A stretch of DNA of 64,000 bases from Acetatifactor sp. (GCA_024693365.1 JAILLF010000018.1:1-64000); one strand, 5' to 3'; shown: positions 42,985 through 52,715, counted from the first letter of the stretch. Notes: generated by a model from the sequence alone, not told the origin. Made by a program: numbers and translations.

Positions 42985-45216
42985 ATGAAGTCTGGCGTAT
43001 ACTTCACTAGGTTGCTGATCGCGTTCATGACATGTTTCATATTAGCAGCATGTAGTAAGGGGGAAGGCGTTACAGTAGTTAAGAAGGAAGAGAAAGTCTG
43101 GGAAAGCCAGATAAAATATACTGGAAGGTGGTATGAAGAGAACACCCGGGATTGGATTTTAGATGCAGACTGGATATATGACAGGGATTGCCTGTATACG
43201 TTTGAGAGAGAATATATTTATGATGGTCACAAAATGACCTGGGAAGATTATGATGAAGAGTTTGAGGATTATAGTCTGTTAAGAGTTAAAACAAAAATCT
43301 GGAAGCAAAAGATTTCAGATAGTGCAATATCATCTGAAGAGTGTCTTTTTGAAACTGACGGATATATCCTGGAAGCAGTGGTAACTGTGGCAGGTGATGT
43401 TTGGTGCACTGTGATGAGTTCGGAAACACTGTTTGGGTTGGAAAACCGGTACTCGCTTTTTAAAATCAATGCGAACGGCAAGCTTTTAATTCAAACGTTA
43501 TTGGATCAACAAATAGTTCCAGGAACGCTTGCCGTAGACGGGAAAGAAAATATAGCACTTCATTCTTCTGGTACACTCTATTTTTTTAACTCTCATGGTA
43601 AGTTTTGTGGTAAGCAAGAATTGGGAAATATGTTGCTTGCTTTATGTGGTGATCGGGGAGAGGGATTCTATTTCATCGAATTAGGAGAGGCGGGAACAAA
43701 TCTAAAAAAGCTTGTTGGAAATAAATTGATACAAATCATGGCAGTCCGGGATGATTTTTACAACCTCGCAATCGCTGGAGAAGGCAAAGTATTAGTATGG
43801 AATGATACTAAATTATTTATGTTTTCAGAAATGGAAAACAGTTGGGCTGAATTGTGCTCTTGGATTGATGAGGATATTTTTTCCGATTGCATCCGTTATT
43901 GTGGGATGTCCGCAAGCGGAATGATTACGATTTATTGTGTAGAAAACAGAAACGAACGTATGATTGTTTTAGGACCTGCGTTGGGAGAAGAAAGTAAAAG
44001 ACGGGAATTGACAATTGGCGTTTGGAAGTCTTCAGATGCACTAACGCGCAAAGTAATAAATTTTAACAGACAGAATAAAGAATGTCATGTCAGGATAGTT
44101 GAATATGGTGAGAAAATAAGTGGAAGATCAACAGTTGAAGAGCATGATGACGCAATTGACCATATGATGCTTGATTATATAAACGATAAGGGAACGGATA
44201 TGTTGATTGTAACATCTGACATTGACATTCAGAAAATTGCAGAGGGTGGTTTGATAGAGGATTTAACGGATTATTTGGAAAAAAGTGCAAATATAAATTC
44301 TTCAGATTTTTTTGAACCGCTTTTAAGACAGGCTACTTATGGAAAATGTTTGGCATATTTGCCTGAAAGATTTGAGATTTATACATTATTGGGAAAGGAA
44401 TCCGTGTGGGGCAAAAGGGCAGGATGGACAATAGATGATATGCTGGAAATGGCAAAGAAAAATATAAATGCGTACATGCTTCAGCCTTCATCACGGGATA
44501 TGAGGGATTATTATCAGGATGGCAGTTTGCAAATAGCAATTTTACTAAATAACTGGATTTTTGAAGCGAACGACGATGATCAGACGAATAAGGACCTGCT
44601 TTTGGGGTTATTAGAATTAACGAAAAAGGAGTATTTGAATCCGGATAATCTGGTAGGAAATCAAGTGTTGGAAGCGTATGATACGGGTAAGATAATGGCT
44701 GCTTTGATCAGTATTACAGATTTTACGGATCTTACGAGGTGGAAGCAAAGGGTATTTGGAAAGGATGCCGTTTGTGCGATCGGCTATCCGACAAAAGCAG
44801 GAGAAAAAGGACACGTCATGCATGCAAAAAGCGGAATAGCAATGCTACATAACTGTAAAGAAAAGGAATTGGCCTTTTCTTTTATGCAATACTATGTATC
44901 AGATTGGGAAAAGGAGTTTGAAAATGGGTTTTCAGCCAAAAGGAGCATTTTTGATGAACAGATGAAACAAGTGATGGATGCAGCAGATAAGGTTCCCAAA
45001 AATGGGAAGACAAAGGAGTTTGCCAAAGAAGATTTACTTCTATTAATGAAAATAATGGAAGAGACTGACGACGGAGAGGGTATGACGGATCAAATAATTT
45101 TGAATATTGTGAGTGAAGAAGCTAAAGCCTTTTATGATGGTGAAAAAGCAGCAGAAGAGGTGTGCAATGTTATTCAAAACAGAGTTAGACTATATATAAG
45201 TGAAACCGATAGGTAA
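42985..45216 (+). CDS. Large lipoprotein with solute-binding-like C-terminal domain
   Basis: 743 residues from ATG 42985; the N-terminus FTRLLIAFMTCFILAACS has a lipobox (LAAC-S), so it is anchored outside the cell. Residues about 60-340 look like repeated beta-strands (possible propeller: NGKLLIQTLLDQQIVPGTLAVDG). The C-terminal 390 residues resemble family-1 extracellular solute-binding proteins (LTIGVWKSSDALTRKVINFN, FSFMQYYVSDWEKEF). It follows the second permease by 38 bp. With the FtsX-type system it may sense or bind an extracellular ligand. AT-rich, codon context unlike most genes here. Confidence 0.72.
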   Translation: MKSGVYFTRLLIAFMTCFILAACSKGEGVTVVKKEEKVWESQIKYTGRWYEENTRDWILDADWIYDRDCLYTFEREYIYDGHKMTWEDYDEEFEDYSLLRVKTKIWKQKISDSAISSEECLFETDGYILEAVVTVAGDVWCTVMSSETLFGLENRYSLFKINANGKLLIQTLLDQQIVPGTLAVDGKENIALHSSGTLYFFNSHGKFCGKQELGNMLLALCGDRGEGFYFIELGEAGTNLKKLVGNKLIQIMAVRDDFYNLAIAGEGKVLVWNDTKLFMFSEMENSWAELCSWIDEDIFSDCIRYCGMSASGMITIYCVENRNERMIVLGPALGEESKRRELTIGVWKSSDALTRKVINFNRQNKECHVRIVEYGEKISGRSTVEEHDDAIDHMMLDYINDKGTDMLIVTSDIDIQKIAEGGLIEDLTDYLEKSANINSSDFFEPLLRQATYGKCLAYLPERFEIYTLLGKESVWGKRAGWTIDDMLEMAKKNINAYMLQPSSRDMRDYYQDGSLQIAILLNNWIFEANDDDQTNKDLLLGLLELTKKEYLNPDNLVGNQVLEAYDTGKIMAALISITDFTDLTRWKQRVFGKDAVCAIGYPTKAGEKGHVMHAKSGIAMLHNCKEKELAFSFMQYYVSDWEKEFENGFSAKRSIFDEQMKQVMDAADKVPKNGKTKEFAKEDLLLLMKIMEETDDGEGMTDQIILNIVSEEAKAFYDGEKAAEEVCNVIQNRVRLYISETDR

Positions 45217-45249
45217 TTAATGTCATAAGCCAGGGTGAACTCAAGTTAC

Positions 45250-45300
45250 GTGACCACGGTCATGGTTTTGAAAGAAAATCATGACCGTGGTCACTTTTCT
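45250..45300 (+). terminator. Strong terminator after the lipoprotein gene
   Basis: GTGACCACGGTCATGGTTTT pairs with AAAATCATGACCGTGGTCAC (one wobble) around a short GAAAG loop, followed by TTTTCTT. A 20-bp stem, unusually long. It separates the two ABC units. Confidence 0.85.
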
Positions 45301-45412
45301 TATGTACGGAAAAGCGCTAAGATGAGTTCAAGTTCAAAAGGTCTGCATCGTTACGCCCGCAAAAAGGAAGAAGTAATGCAGTACGAGAAGTAAGGTTAAG
45401 AAAGGAACGGAA

Positions 45413-46573
45413 ATGAAATCAAAATTATCGGCTTGGACTTACGTAAAGAATAATAAACGGACGGTTGCGGTGCTTGTCACGGCGCTGGCACTCTCCTTCA
45501 TGGCGATGTATGCGGTCTACGTGCTTCTGATCACCACGACGGAAAGCTTTGAAACGGTGATGGTCGAGATGCCGAAAAAGGTCTCTTACGCTTCCCTGGG
45601 CGGCAGGGCTTATGGTTTGAAGGGCGACGATTATGCGACGTACGAAGAGCTGAAGGCAGCCTATAACAAAAAGCAGGCGGAGCTGATCGAAAACCTGAAA
45701 AAACATCCGGGGATCGAGGATGCCTTTTATACCCAGATCATTGACAGCACGTATCAGGCTGTCATGGGAGCCTATTCTTTTGAAATGCCGCTCATGGAGC
45801 CGGAGCAGGTTCAGCCATTTCTGGATCACGTGGGAGCAAAGCTCATCCGGGGCAGCATGCCAAAGGATGCCGGAGACGTTCTGGTGGATGAGGTCATCAT
45901 GAAAAATGGTGGCTATGAAGTGGGCGACTGGTTTCAAAAAAGCTGGTATGGGGAAACCTTTCGCATTGTGGGTGTCATTCAATCCAAGTGCATGGTTTCC
46001 TTGGGAGTGCCCAACGGCTACACCAACAATGGTTTTTATATTGTTGTCTGTAATGACGAGACGGCAACGGATCTGACGGGAATCTTACAGGAGAACGGAA
46101 TTGTGCTGGGGGACGGTGACAAGGTCTGGGATGCAAAGACGTATTACGCGGCCTATCGCGCGGACGTGGGAGATACCATAGACATGGTTGTGACGACGCT
46201 CTTTGTGATCGTCATGACGTTCCTGGCAATTCTGGTACTGGTGGCGTACGTTTCCTTTATGCGAAACCGCATAAAGGAGTACTGCCTCTATTCATCCATC
46301 GGATACGGTCGCGGGGAAATTTACGGCATGATGCTGAGGGAGATGTCGATTCTTTTTGGACTTGGTGCGGTCATAGGACTTTTGCTTTCCCTCGGCACGG
46401 CGTATCTGCTGAACGTAATGGTCATCGAACCCAAAGGCCTGATCGGACACGTGATTTACGGAGGACATATACAAAGGATTCTTGGAACCTACGTCTTCCT
46501 GATGGGAGTGCTGCAAATTCCCGTGCTGATCGGACTAAACAGGATCAAAACCATTGATGCCATTGAGGATTAA
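45413..46573 (+). CDS. FtsX-type ABC permease (second ABC system)
   Basis: 386 residues: N-terminal segment VAVLVTALALSFMAMYAVYVLL, extracellular domain, then three C-terminal segments (TLFVIVMTFLAILVLVAYV, ILFGLGAVIGLLLSLGTAYLL, YVFLMGVLQIPVLIGL). AAAGGAACGG precedes the ATG. The upstream gap 45217-45412 has only the terminator and a 23-codon frame at 45322 without a ribosome site. First gene of a probable seven-gene operon running to the response regulator. Confidence 0.82.
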   Translation: MKSKLSAWTYVKNNKRTVAVLVTALALSFMAMYAVYVLLITTTESFETVMVEMPKKVSYASLGGRAYGLKGDDYATYEELKAAYNKKQAELIENLKKHPGIEDAFYTQIIDSTYQAVMGAYSFEMPLMEPEQVQPFLDHVGAKLIRGSMPKDAGDVLVDEVIMKNGGYEVGDWFQKSWYGETFRIVGVIQSKCMVSLGVPNGYTNNGFYIVVCNDETATDLTGILQENGIVLGDGDKVWDAKTYYAAYRADVGDTIDMVVTTLFVIVMTFLAILVLVAYVSFMRNRIKEYCLYSSIGYGRGEIYGMMLREMSILFGLGAVIGLLLSLGTAYLLNVMVIEPKGLIGHVIYGGHIQRILGTYVFLMGVLQIPVLIGLNRIKTIDAIED

Positions 46574-46594
46574 TAGATTTAGGAGGACGAAGCA

Positions 46595-47251
46595 TTGTTT
46601 GAAGTAAAGAATATTTGCATGATCTATGACATGAATACGGACGTAAAGACCCATGCGTTGAAAGGATTTGACCTCTCCCTGCCGGATAAGGGACTGGTTG
46701 GGATCATCGGCCCGTCGGGAAGCGGGAAGAGCACGCTCATGTATTGTCTCTCGACGCTAAAGGCACCGACGGACGGAAGCATTGTCTATAATGGAACGGA
46801 GCTGACGAACATAGATAATGTCCAGAAGGAAAGGCTCAGAAGAAAAGAGTTTGGGTTTATCTTTCAAAAGCACTATCTGGTGCCCTACATGACCGCCATG
46901 GAAAACTGCCTCGTGGCAGCAGTGCAAAAGGGCCCTGAGGCGCAGAAGAAGGCAGAGGCTTTCTTCCGGGATCTGGGTCTTGCGGAGAAGGAGTGGAACA
47001 AGAAGCCTGCGAAGCTTTCCGGCGGACAGTGCCAGAGAGTTGCCATTGCCAGGGCCATGATCAACGATCCCAAGGTTATCTTTGCAGATGAACCCACGGC
47101 GAGCCTGGATCATGAAAATGCATTTAATGTCATGAAAATCCTGAAAAAGTATTCGGATGACAGGCTGGTGCTCGTGGTGACGCATGACCGGAGCATCCTA
47201 AAGGATGCGGACCGGATCATAGAGATGTGGGATGGGGAGATTAGCCGATGA
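46595..47251 (+). CDS. ABC transporter ATPase (second ABC system)
   Basis: 218 residues starting at TTG 46595, with AGGAGG eight bases upstream. Walker A GPSGSGKSTLM, Q-loop IFQKHYLV, signature LSGGQCQRVAIARAM, Walker B VIFADEPTASLD, H-loop VTHDRS. Its stop overlaps the next permease start (ATGA). Confidence 0.95.
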   Translation: MFEVKNICMIYDMNTDVKTHALKGFDLSLPDKGLVGIIGPSGSGKSTLMYCLSTLKAPTDGSIVYNGTELTNIDNVQKERLRRKEFGFIFQKHYLVPYMTAMENCLVAAVQKGPEAQKKAEAFFRDLGLAEKEWNKKPAKLSGGQCQRVAIARAMINDPKVIFADEPTASLDHENAFNVMKILKKYSDDRLVLVVTHDRSILKDADRIIEMWDGEISR

Positions 47252-48339
47252 AACCATTGTCTGCAACAACTTATGTCAAGGAGAATAAAGGAAGGGCCGG
47301 AATCGTGATCTTTTTGCTATTTTTCACGACGCTTCTATTCCTTGCGGGAAATTATATTGACAGTGTTTATTATTACTGGGACAGAGCCATGGAGTATTCC
47401 GACAGGCTGTGCACGATCGGTGCCATTTCCTCGGATGAGGACTTTCAGGACTATGCGAAATTCCGCGAGGAGCTAAAAAATGATGACAGTTTGATCGTCT
47501 ATGACGTATCGGCCTATGGATATTCCGGACTGCCCTGGATCTGTACGCTGGGATTTGAAATGGGAAGCATTTCCATGGTGTTTAATACCCCGGAGGATAT
47601 GAAGGATTGCTTTGAAAGGCTCGGGATCGAGGCAGATCTTTCGGACGTGAAGAATGGCAGCGTATGCCTCTCCTCCGCGCTGGCAAGGCAATACGGGCTA
47701 AAGAAGGGGGACGTGGTGAACGCCTCCGTCTACAAGAATATTAACGGAAGTCATTCCGTTGACGCAATTCTCGAGGATGACAGCTACATATTGTTCTATG
47801 TGGATCATACCGATGAGCCCCTTCGGATGCAAGTGATGAGCAAGGAACTTACGGGTCAGGCGCTGAGGGACGAACTGCTCCGGCGGCAGGGAGATTACAA
47901 GGCCCACTTGGATGAGCCTGTCAGGGATGGCATTGAAGAACAATTTGCACCTTTTAAGTTAATCTTTGGCGTGGGCATAGTGCTTCTTTCCCTGGTACTT
48001 GCCGTGATCGTTAATTCCGTCCTCACGGGCCAATACCTCGCAAGAACCTATGAGTTTGGCGTTTACCGCGCCATTGGACTTACGAGGCGCGAAATCTATC
48101 GGAAGTGCGCTGCGGAGATCCTGACGATGGACGCGATCGCGATTGTCCTTGGGGCAATGATCATCTTTCTGTACGTATTTCTGATGAATGAATTGTATTA
48201 CCTGCCGGCGGGCAAATTTCTGCCATATTTTTCATGGATGGGTCTTTATGCGTTTATCGCGTCGAATCTGCTGGTCGTGGTGCCGACGATCCTGCTCAAG
48301 GGCCGCAGCATGAGCCGCTCAGACGTGACGGAGTTTTAA
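47248..48339 (+). CDS. FtsX-type ABC permease (second ABC system)
   Basis: 363 residues; N-terminal membrane segment GIVIFLLFFTTLLFLAGNYI, extracellular domain, then FGVGIVLLSLVLAVIVNSVL and two more segments. The EFGVYRAIGLTRREIY motif near the C-terminus is the FtsX/MacB cytoplasmic coupling loop. Translation is coupled to the ATPase by a 4-bp overlap. Confidence 0.84.
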   Translation: MKPLSATTYVKENKGRAGIVIFLLFFTTLLFLAGNYIDSVYYYWDRAMEYSDRLCTIGAISSDEDFQDYAKFREELKNDDSLIVYDVSAYGYSGLPWICTLGFEMGSISMVFNTPEDMKDCFERLGIEADLSDVKNGSVCLSSALARQYGLKKGDVVNASVYKNINGSHSVDAILEDDSYILFYVDHTDEPLRMQVMSKELTGQALRDELLRRQGDYKAHLDEPVRDGIEEQFAPFKLIFGVGIVLLSLVLAVIVNSVLTGQYLARTYEFGVYRAIGLTRREIYRKCAAEILTMDAIAIVLGAMIIFLYVFLMNELYYLPAGKFLPYFSWMGLYAFIASNLLVVVPTILLKGRSMSRSDVTEF

Positions 48340-48390
48340 GGGTAAGAAACGGGTTTATGACGAAAAGAGATTGTTAGGAGGAAATAAGAA

Positions 48391-48792
48391 ATGAAGCAAA
48401 AAAGAATGACGTGGGTCATTGTGTTATGTATGGTGTTGTGCATGGGGCTTGCCGGATGCAGCGGGTATGCGTCGAGCTTCCAGGCAACGGTGCTGATCTC
48501 TTCGAATACGGCAAACTCTTCCTCTGTTGAATTCTCAACCCTAAAAGGGACGAAGACTTTGCAGATGAAGACGAAGGAGGATGGGGCGACGCTGGAATAT
48601 AGTGGCAAGCTCGTTGAAGGAAGCATCACCGTATATTATGATGAGGATGGCACGAAGAAGGAGCTCTTTACTTTAAAGGGCGGCGAGAACAAAGAGGGAA
48701 GCGTTGTCATCGAGAAAAAGGGAAAGTTGTATTTGATCCTTGAGACGGACGGAAAATGTGAGAGCGGGAAGTTTAAGTTTGAGATCAAGTGA
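48391..48792 (+). CDS. Small lipoprotein
   Basis: 133 residues with signal WVIVLCMVLCMGLAGCSG: lipobox LAGC. The mature part is short and beta-rich (ATLEYSGKLVEGSITVYYDEDG), possibly a small beta-sandwich. AGGAGG precedes the ATG. Sits between the ABC genes and the S41 protease, with which it is presumably expressed. Function unknown. Confidence 0.8.
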   Translation: MKQKRMTWVIVLCMVLCMGLAGCSGYASSFQATVLISSNTANSSSVEFSTLKGTKTLQMKTKEDGATLEYSGKLVEGSITVYYDEDGTKKELFTLKGGENKEGSVVIEKKGKLYLILETDGKCESGKFKFEIK

Positions 48793-48818
48793 TCGCTTAC
48801 GTGACGGGAGTTTTGGAA

Positions 48819-50363
48819 ATGAAGAAGATTCTTGGATTTGTGGGAAGAATGACGTTGCATGGGATCGTGCTGGGCATCATCTGGCTGGATCTCAGTTACG
48901 TGATGATCAATGAGTGGGCGGCGATCGCTCTGACCATCGCCTGGATCGCAGGCGTGCGGGTGGTGGAATGCGTCGTGTTTGGTAAAGGCAAGAAAGATGC
49001 GGACGGCGCCGTGGATGAAAAACGTGAGAACGTCAGGTCTGCGAAAAAGCGCGGAAGCACATGCTTCTTCGCAGTGTTGGACGTGGTGATCGTTCTGTTT
49101 ATGATCGTGGCGACGCAGTTTAGCCCGTATTGGAACAGCTCTGTCTTTCGAAAGAACCTGACTTGGGAGGAGAATGGTTCCAAAGTTTTTTTAAAAAAGG
49201 ATGCCCTGACGGACTATGAGTTCATGATGAAGTATTTGAAGAAAATCCATCCGCTCACCCACGGCGGACTTCCCGGGGAAGTGGAAACCCGCGCGAAGGA
49301 AGTGCGGGAATGGATCGAGGGGCAGGAGCAGATCGAGGGATACGTGCTTGCGAGGAAGCTCGAGAGCATTCTCTCTTTGCTTGGCGATGGCCACACTGCG
49401 GTAGAGGAAGATTATGACGTCTACCACGTCATGAAGTATGTCTATGAGCATAATAAGGCCGGGCACGTGCTGATCGGGATCAATGACGTTCCGTTTGAAG
49501 AGTTCCTCGCCCTGCATCCGGACGTTGACAGTTATGAGACGGTCAGCTATGGCGTGAGAATGATCAAGAACCGCGTCAGTAACCTGGAAGGATTAAAATA
49601 TCTGGGGATAGATATTTCCGGAGAAATCAAGTATAATTATCTTACGGAGGACGGAGAGTCAGTCACGGAGACCGTAACGGCTGAGGATTTCCTTGCACCG
49701 GAGGAGTATAATGCCTATGTAATGAGCGTTACGGGAGATGACCTGGCGGCCGAAGAGGATCGGGGATTTGTTTATTATGACGTTGACGCAGAGCATGACC
49801 TGGCCATTCTGACGCTGAACAGCTGCCGTTATAATCAAGTCTATAAAGATACGGTGGCGAAGATGTTTGAAGAGATACGTGAAAAGGGCATCCAAAACGT
49901 CTGCGTGGACCTTAGAAGTAATGGCGGCGGAAGCTCCATGGTGGCAAATGAGTTTATCAAGTATCTGGACGTCGACGTCTATAAGGAGTGGGGCTGTGAG
50001 CTTCGCATAGGTCCGCTGCTGGTTCCCATGGGCGGAAGAACGGTAAAGAATCCCAAGAAGAGCCAGGTGTTTACGGGGAACGTCTATGTGCTGACGGGAG
50101 TACGGACGTACAGCTCCGCCATGGATTTTGCGATGCTCATCAAGGATAATGGCATCGGCAAGCTTGTGGGACAGCCCTGCGGAAATCTGCCGGGAAGCTG
50201 CGGCCAGGTGACGAGCTACGTTCTTCCGAAGACGGGATTTTATTTCCAAACGTCAACGACAAAGTGGTACAGGGTGGATACGTCAAAGAATCAGGAACCG
50301 CTGACTCCTGATCTGGAATGTCCGGAGGCAAAAGCACTGGAGGTGTTGTTGGAAAACCTATGA
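48819..50363 (+). CDS. Membrane-anchored S41-family peptidase
   Basis: 514 residues from ATG 48819 (GGGAG eight bases upstream; an in-frame GTG at 48789 is less likely). The N-terminus has two or three membrane segments (GIVLGIIWLDLSYVMI, AIALTIAWIAGV, FAVLDVVIVLFMIVA), then an extracellular C-terminal-processing-protease-like domain: VCVDLRSNGGGSSMVANEF and VLTGVRTYSSAMDFAMLI with the likely catalytic Ser, then IGKLVGQPCG. Predicted to cleave extracytoplasmic peptides. Overlaps the kinase gene start (ATGA). Confidence 0.85.
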   Translation: MKKILGFVGRMTLHGIVLGIIWLDLSYVMINEWAAIALTIAWIAGVRVVECVVFGKGKKDADGAVDEKRENVRSAKKRGSTCFFAVLDVVIVLFMIVATQFSPYWNSSVFRKNLTWEENGSKVFLKKDALTDYEFMMKYLKKIHPLTHGGLPGEVETRAKEVREWIEGQEQIEGYVLARKLESILSLLGDGHTAVEEDYDVYHVMKYVYEHNKAGHVLIGINDVPFEEFLALHPDVDSYETVSYGVRMIKNRVSNLEGLKYLGIDISGEIKYNYLTEDGESVTETVTAEDFLAPEEYNAYVMSVTGDDLAAEEDRGFVYYDVDAEHDLAILTLNSCRYNQVYKDTVAKMFEEIREKGIQNVCVDLRSNGGGSSMVANEFIKYLDVDVYKEWGCELRIGPLLVPMGGRTVKNPKKSQVFTGNVYVLTGVRTYSSAMDFAMLIKDNGIGKLVGQPCGNLPGSCGQVTSYVLPKTGFYFQTSTTKWYRVDTSKNQEPLTPDLECPEAKALEVLLENL

Positions 50364-51595
50364 TCAATGTAATGACGTCGGACTTCATTTTGATATTGCT
50401 AACGCTATTGGCCGTGAAAACGTCTGGTTGTCCGCCATTACCGCTCTTTTTTGGCGGTATGCTGCTCATAGGCATCACGGCAGAACATGTTAAAGGCGGC
50501 GGGGGAAAACAGTTTCATCTTATGCAGTTTTCCCTTGCGGCCTTCTTTGCGCTTTTTTCAGGAAATTGGTGGAGTGTTCTTGTATTCGCATGCCTAGTCT
50601 GGTTGAGTGAGTGGCGGATTTTTTTGACCGTGAACGTGATTTACGTAGGGTGGACGGTCATTAGCGTGATCGCGGATCTGTGTAAGGAGATATGGTATGA
50701 AATCTACTATGGGGGGGTTTGGTACATTAAAGGGACGAGGCCGCATCACGAAGCAAACCCGAAAAAAATTTTGGCAGAGTGGCTTGTCAGAATACTGATC
50801 GCCAATGCAATCTGCGGTGTCATCCTGCTTGTGCGGTTTCTGGTCAGGAAATGGTCAGAAAAGAGAGAAAATGACAAGCTGAGAATGCAAGGCTACAGTC
50901 TTCGCGAGATGCAAGAGATTCAAAGGAATAAGGAACTGGCGCGGCAGAACTTTTATGCGGATAAGAATGCCCGGCTGATCGAGCGGGAGAACATCAGCCG
51001 CAACATTCATAACAGCGTTGGACATTCCATTACGGCAGCCATCATGACGCTGGATGCGGCGGACGCTTTATTTGACAAAAAACCGGAGGAGGCGCATCAG
51101 AAGATGAATGATGCCACGGAGCGCATCCGGGGGAGCCTTGGTGCCATCCGAAGTGCCGTGCGGGCTTTGGATGAGGAGACCGGCGACGTGGCAGTGAAGG
51201 ATTTGATTTGTTATTTTGATAACATTTTGGATGAGTTTATGATGGATACGGAGCGGACGTGCGACAGGCTGTATGAGTTTTATGACCGGGAAGCACAACT
51301 GCCGCGGGAGCATGCGGAATTCCTGACGGGAGCGTTGGAAGAGTGCTTGACGAACGGCGTAAAGCATGGCAACGCGACACATTTTGTCGTTAGGCTTTCC
51401 GGAGACGTCGCTCACGTGCGGCTTGACGTTACTGATAATGGCAAAAGCGATTTCGGCGAGGAAAACAGCGACGAGAGGATTGTCAGCGGTTTTGGCCTTA
51501 AGAAGCTTAGTGCCTATGCGGAGCGCTGCGGCGGAAGCACCTCATTTTACAATGACGGCGGTTTCCACGCTTCGATCGAACTGCCGATCACGTAA
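50360..51595 (+). CDS. Sensor histidine kinase (HisKA_3 / NarX-DesK type)
   Basis: 411 residues from ATG 50360, overlapping the protease stop. About five N-terminal membrane segments form the sensor. The dimerisation/phosphoacceptor motif ERENISRNIHNSVGHSITAA carries the phospho-His. The ATPase domain has GALEECLTNGVKHGNATH (N box) and DVTDNGKS, with a G2 box GFGLKKLSAYAERCGG. Pairs with the NarL-type regulator 113 bp downstream. Confidence 0.92.
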   Translation: MINVMTSDFILILLTLLAVKTSGCPPLPLFFGGMLLIGITAEHVKGGGGKQFHLMQFSLAAFFALFSGNWWSVLVFACLVWLSEWRIFLTVNVIYVGWTVISVIADLCKEIWYEIYYGGVWYIKGTRPHHEANPKKILAEWLVRILIANAICGVILLVRFLVRKWSEKRENDKLRMQGYSLREMQEIQRNKELARQNFYADKNARLIERENISRNIHNSVGHSITAAIMTLDAADALFDKKPEEAHQKMNDATERIRGSLGAIRSAVRALDEETGDVAVKDLICYFDNILDEFMMDTERTCDRLYEFYDREAQLPREHAEFLTGALEECLTNGVKHGNATHFVVRLSGDVAHVRLDVTDNGKSDFGEENSDERIVSGFGLKKLSAYAERCGGSTSFYNDGGFHASIELPIT

Positions 51596-51708
51596 CGGAA
51601 ACCGGGACGGCGGAAGGTTTTTCTTGACGGATCGGAGGCCACCAAATCAGCGGGCGAGACGGATGCTGATTTCCAGGTGTTTTGGATTACGAAGTTAGGG
51701 AGAGAAAC

Positions 51709-52332
51709 ATGTATAAGGTATTGTTGGTGGATGATGAGAATATGTTGCTGGAAAGCCTGGAGATCATACTTTCCCTGAATGACATGGAGATTGTCGGGAA
51801 GGCGCATGACGGCAGGGAGGCATTGGACGTGCTGCGCGGCGGGCAGGCGTGCGACGTGGCGCTGGTGGACCTGAACATGAAGGGAATGGGCGGCATTGAA
51901 TTGATTGGACACTTAAAGCGGAGCTATCCGAAGATCAAGATTCTTGTGCTCACAACCTTTTATGATGACAAGAACATCACGGATGCCATCAGTAATGGCG
52001 CGGACGGGTATCTCCTAAAGGACAGCGGCAAGGACGCGATCCTGGGGGCCGTGGCGCAGATCATGCATGGCGTGAGCGTACTCGACCCCAAGGTCATGAT
52101 GCGACTTACGGCTTTGATGAATAAGAATAAAACGGTGGATCTTTGCGAGGAGATGACGGAGCGGGAACGGGAAATCGCAACGCTACTGGCGGAGGGGCTT
52201 ACCAACCGCCAGATCGCCGATAAGCTTTATATTTCCGAAGGTACCGTGAAGAATTACATCTCCTCCATCTATGACAAGACCGGGATTCACGACCGCGTAA
52301 AGCTGGTGGTGGCATTGTCGGGAACGTTATGA
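51709..52332 (+). CDS. NarL/LuxR-type response regulator
   Basis: 207 residues from ATG 51709, with GGGAGAG upstream. Receiver domain KVLLVDDENMLLES with phospho-acceptor Asp in VALVDLNMKGMGG, Thr and Lys positions kept (VLTTFYDD, YLLKDSGKD). C-terminal LuxR helix-turn-helix ERERE(I)ATLLAEGLTNRQIADKLYISEGTVKNYI. It probably controls the ABC/protease operon in response to a cell-envelope or peptide signal sensed by its kinase. Confidence 0.95.
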   Translation: MYKVLLVDDENMLLESLEIILSLNDMEIVGKAHDGREALDVLRGGQACDVALVDLNMKGMGGIELIGHLKRSYPKIKILVLTTFYDDKNITDAISNGADGYLLKDSGKDAILGAVAQIMHGVSVLDPKVMMRLTALMNKNKTVDLCEEMTEREREIATLLAEGLTNRQIADKLYISEGTVKNYISSIYDKTGIHDRVKLVVALSGTL

Positions 52333-52333
52333 T

Positions 52334-52633
52334 TTGAGCGGAGATCATACGGAGCATTATTGTCGTAACGGAGAGGAAATTGGAGATAAGTATGTTTGCA
52401 CCTATGGTTGTCCCGTAAATCAGGACGGGTGCGGCATTTGCTCGAAGACCATGATGATGCTCCATCCCCTCATGGAGGCGGTTCGCAGCGGAGGCGATCT
52501 TGTGAATCTCGGTGGCGAGGGCAAGTATGAAAAAACCATCGTATGTCCGGACGGATGCATTATTTTTAAATTGACGGCAACTCCCCTTGGCAACGAGAAT
52601 TTCCATAAAGGCGGATTTTGGAAGGAACCTTGA
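52334..52633 (+). CDS. Small cysteine-rich protein, TIGR04076-like
   Basis: 99 residues with CTYGCPVNQDGCGICSKTMMMLHPLMEAVRSGGDL and CPDGCIIFKLTATP (both shown here as spaced motifs: CPVNQDGCGICS, LHPLMEAVRSGGD, CPDGCIIFKL). This pattern fits the TIGR04076 family of small uncharacterised proteins. The start at TTG 52334 is one base after the regulator stop and has no clear ribosome site, so the start is uncertain. Its 3' end carries the -35 of the sigma-factor promoter. Confidence 0.65.
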   Translation: MSGDHTEHYCRNGEEIGDKYVCTYGCPVNQDGCGICSKTMMMLHPLMEAVRSGGDLVNLGGEGKYEKTIVCPDGCIIFKLTATPLGNENFHKGGFWKEP

Positions 52634-52651
52634 CGGAATGGTGACGACGTA
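52624..52651 (+). promoter_or_regulatory. Putative ECF-type promoter of the sigma-serpin pair
   Basis: GGAACCTT, 16 bp, CGTA. This matches the general ECF sigma promoter pattern (GGAAC-like -35, CGT-like -10) and suggests autoregulation by the sigma factor encoded at 52716. Confidence 0.6.
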
Positions 52652-52715
52652 AGAAATTTTGCGTAAGATGCATTCCGTTTTGTCGTGTATAGGGGTGAAA
52701 GGAGGTGCCTTTCAC

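Noticed and set aside
45322..45393. 23-codon ORF before the second ABC operon
   Set aside because: Reads MSSSSKGLHRYARKK... but has no ribosome site; kept only as a note.
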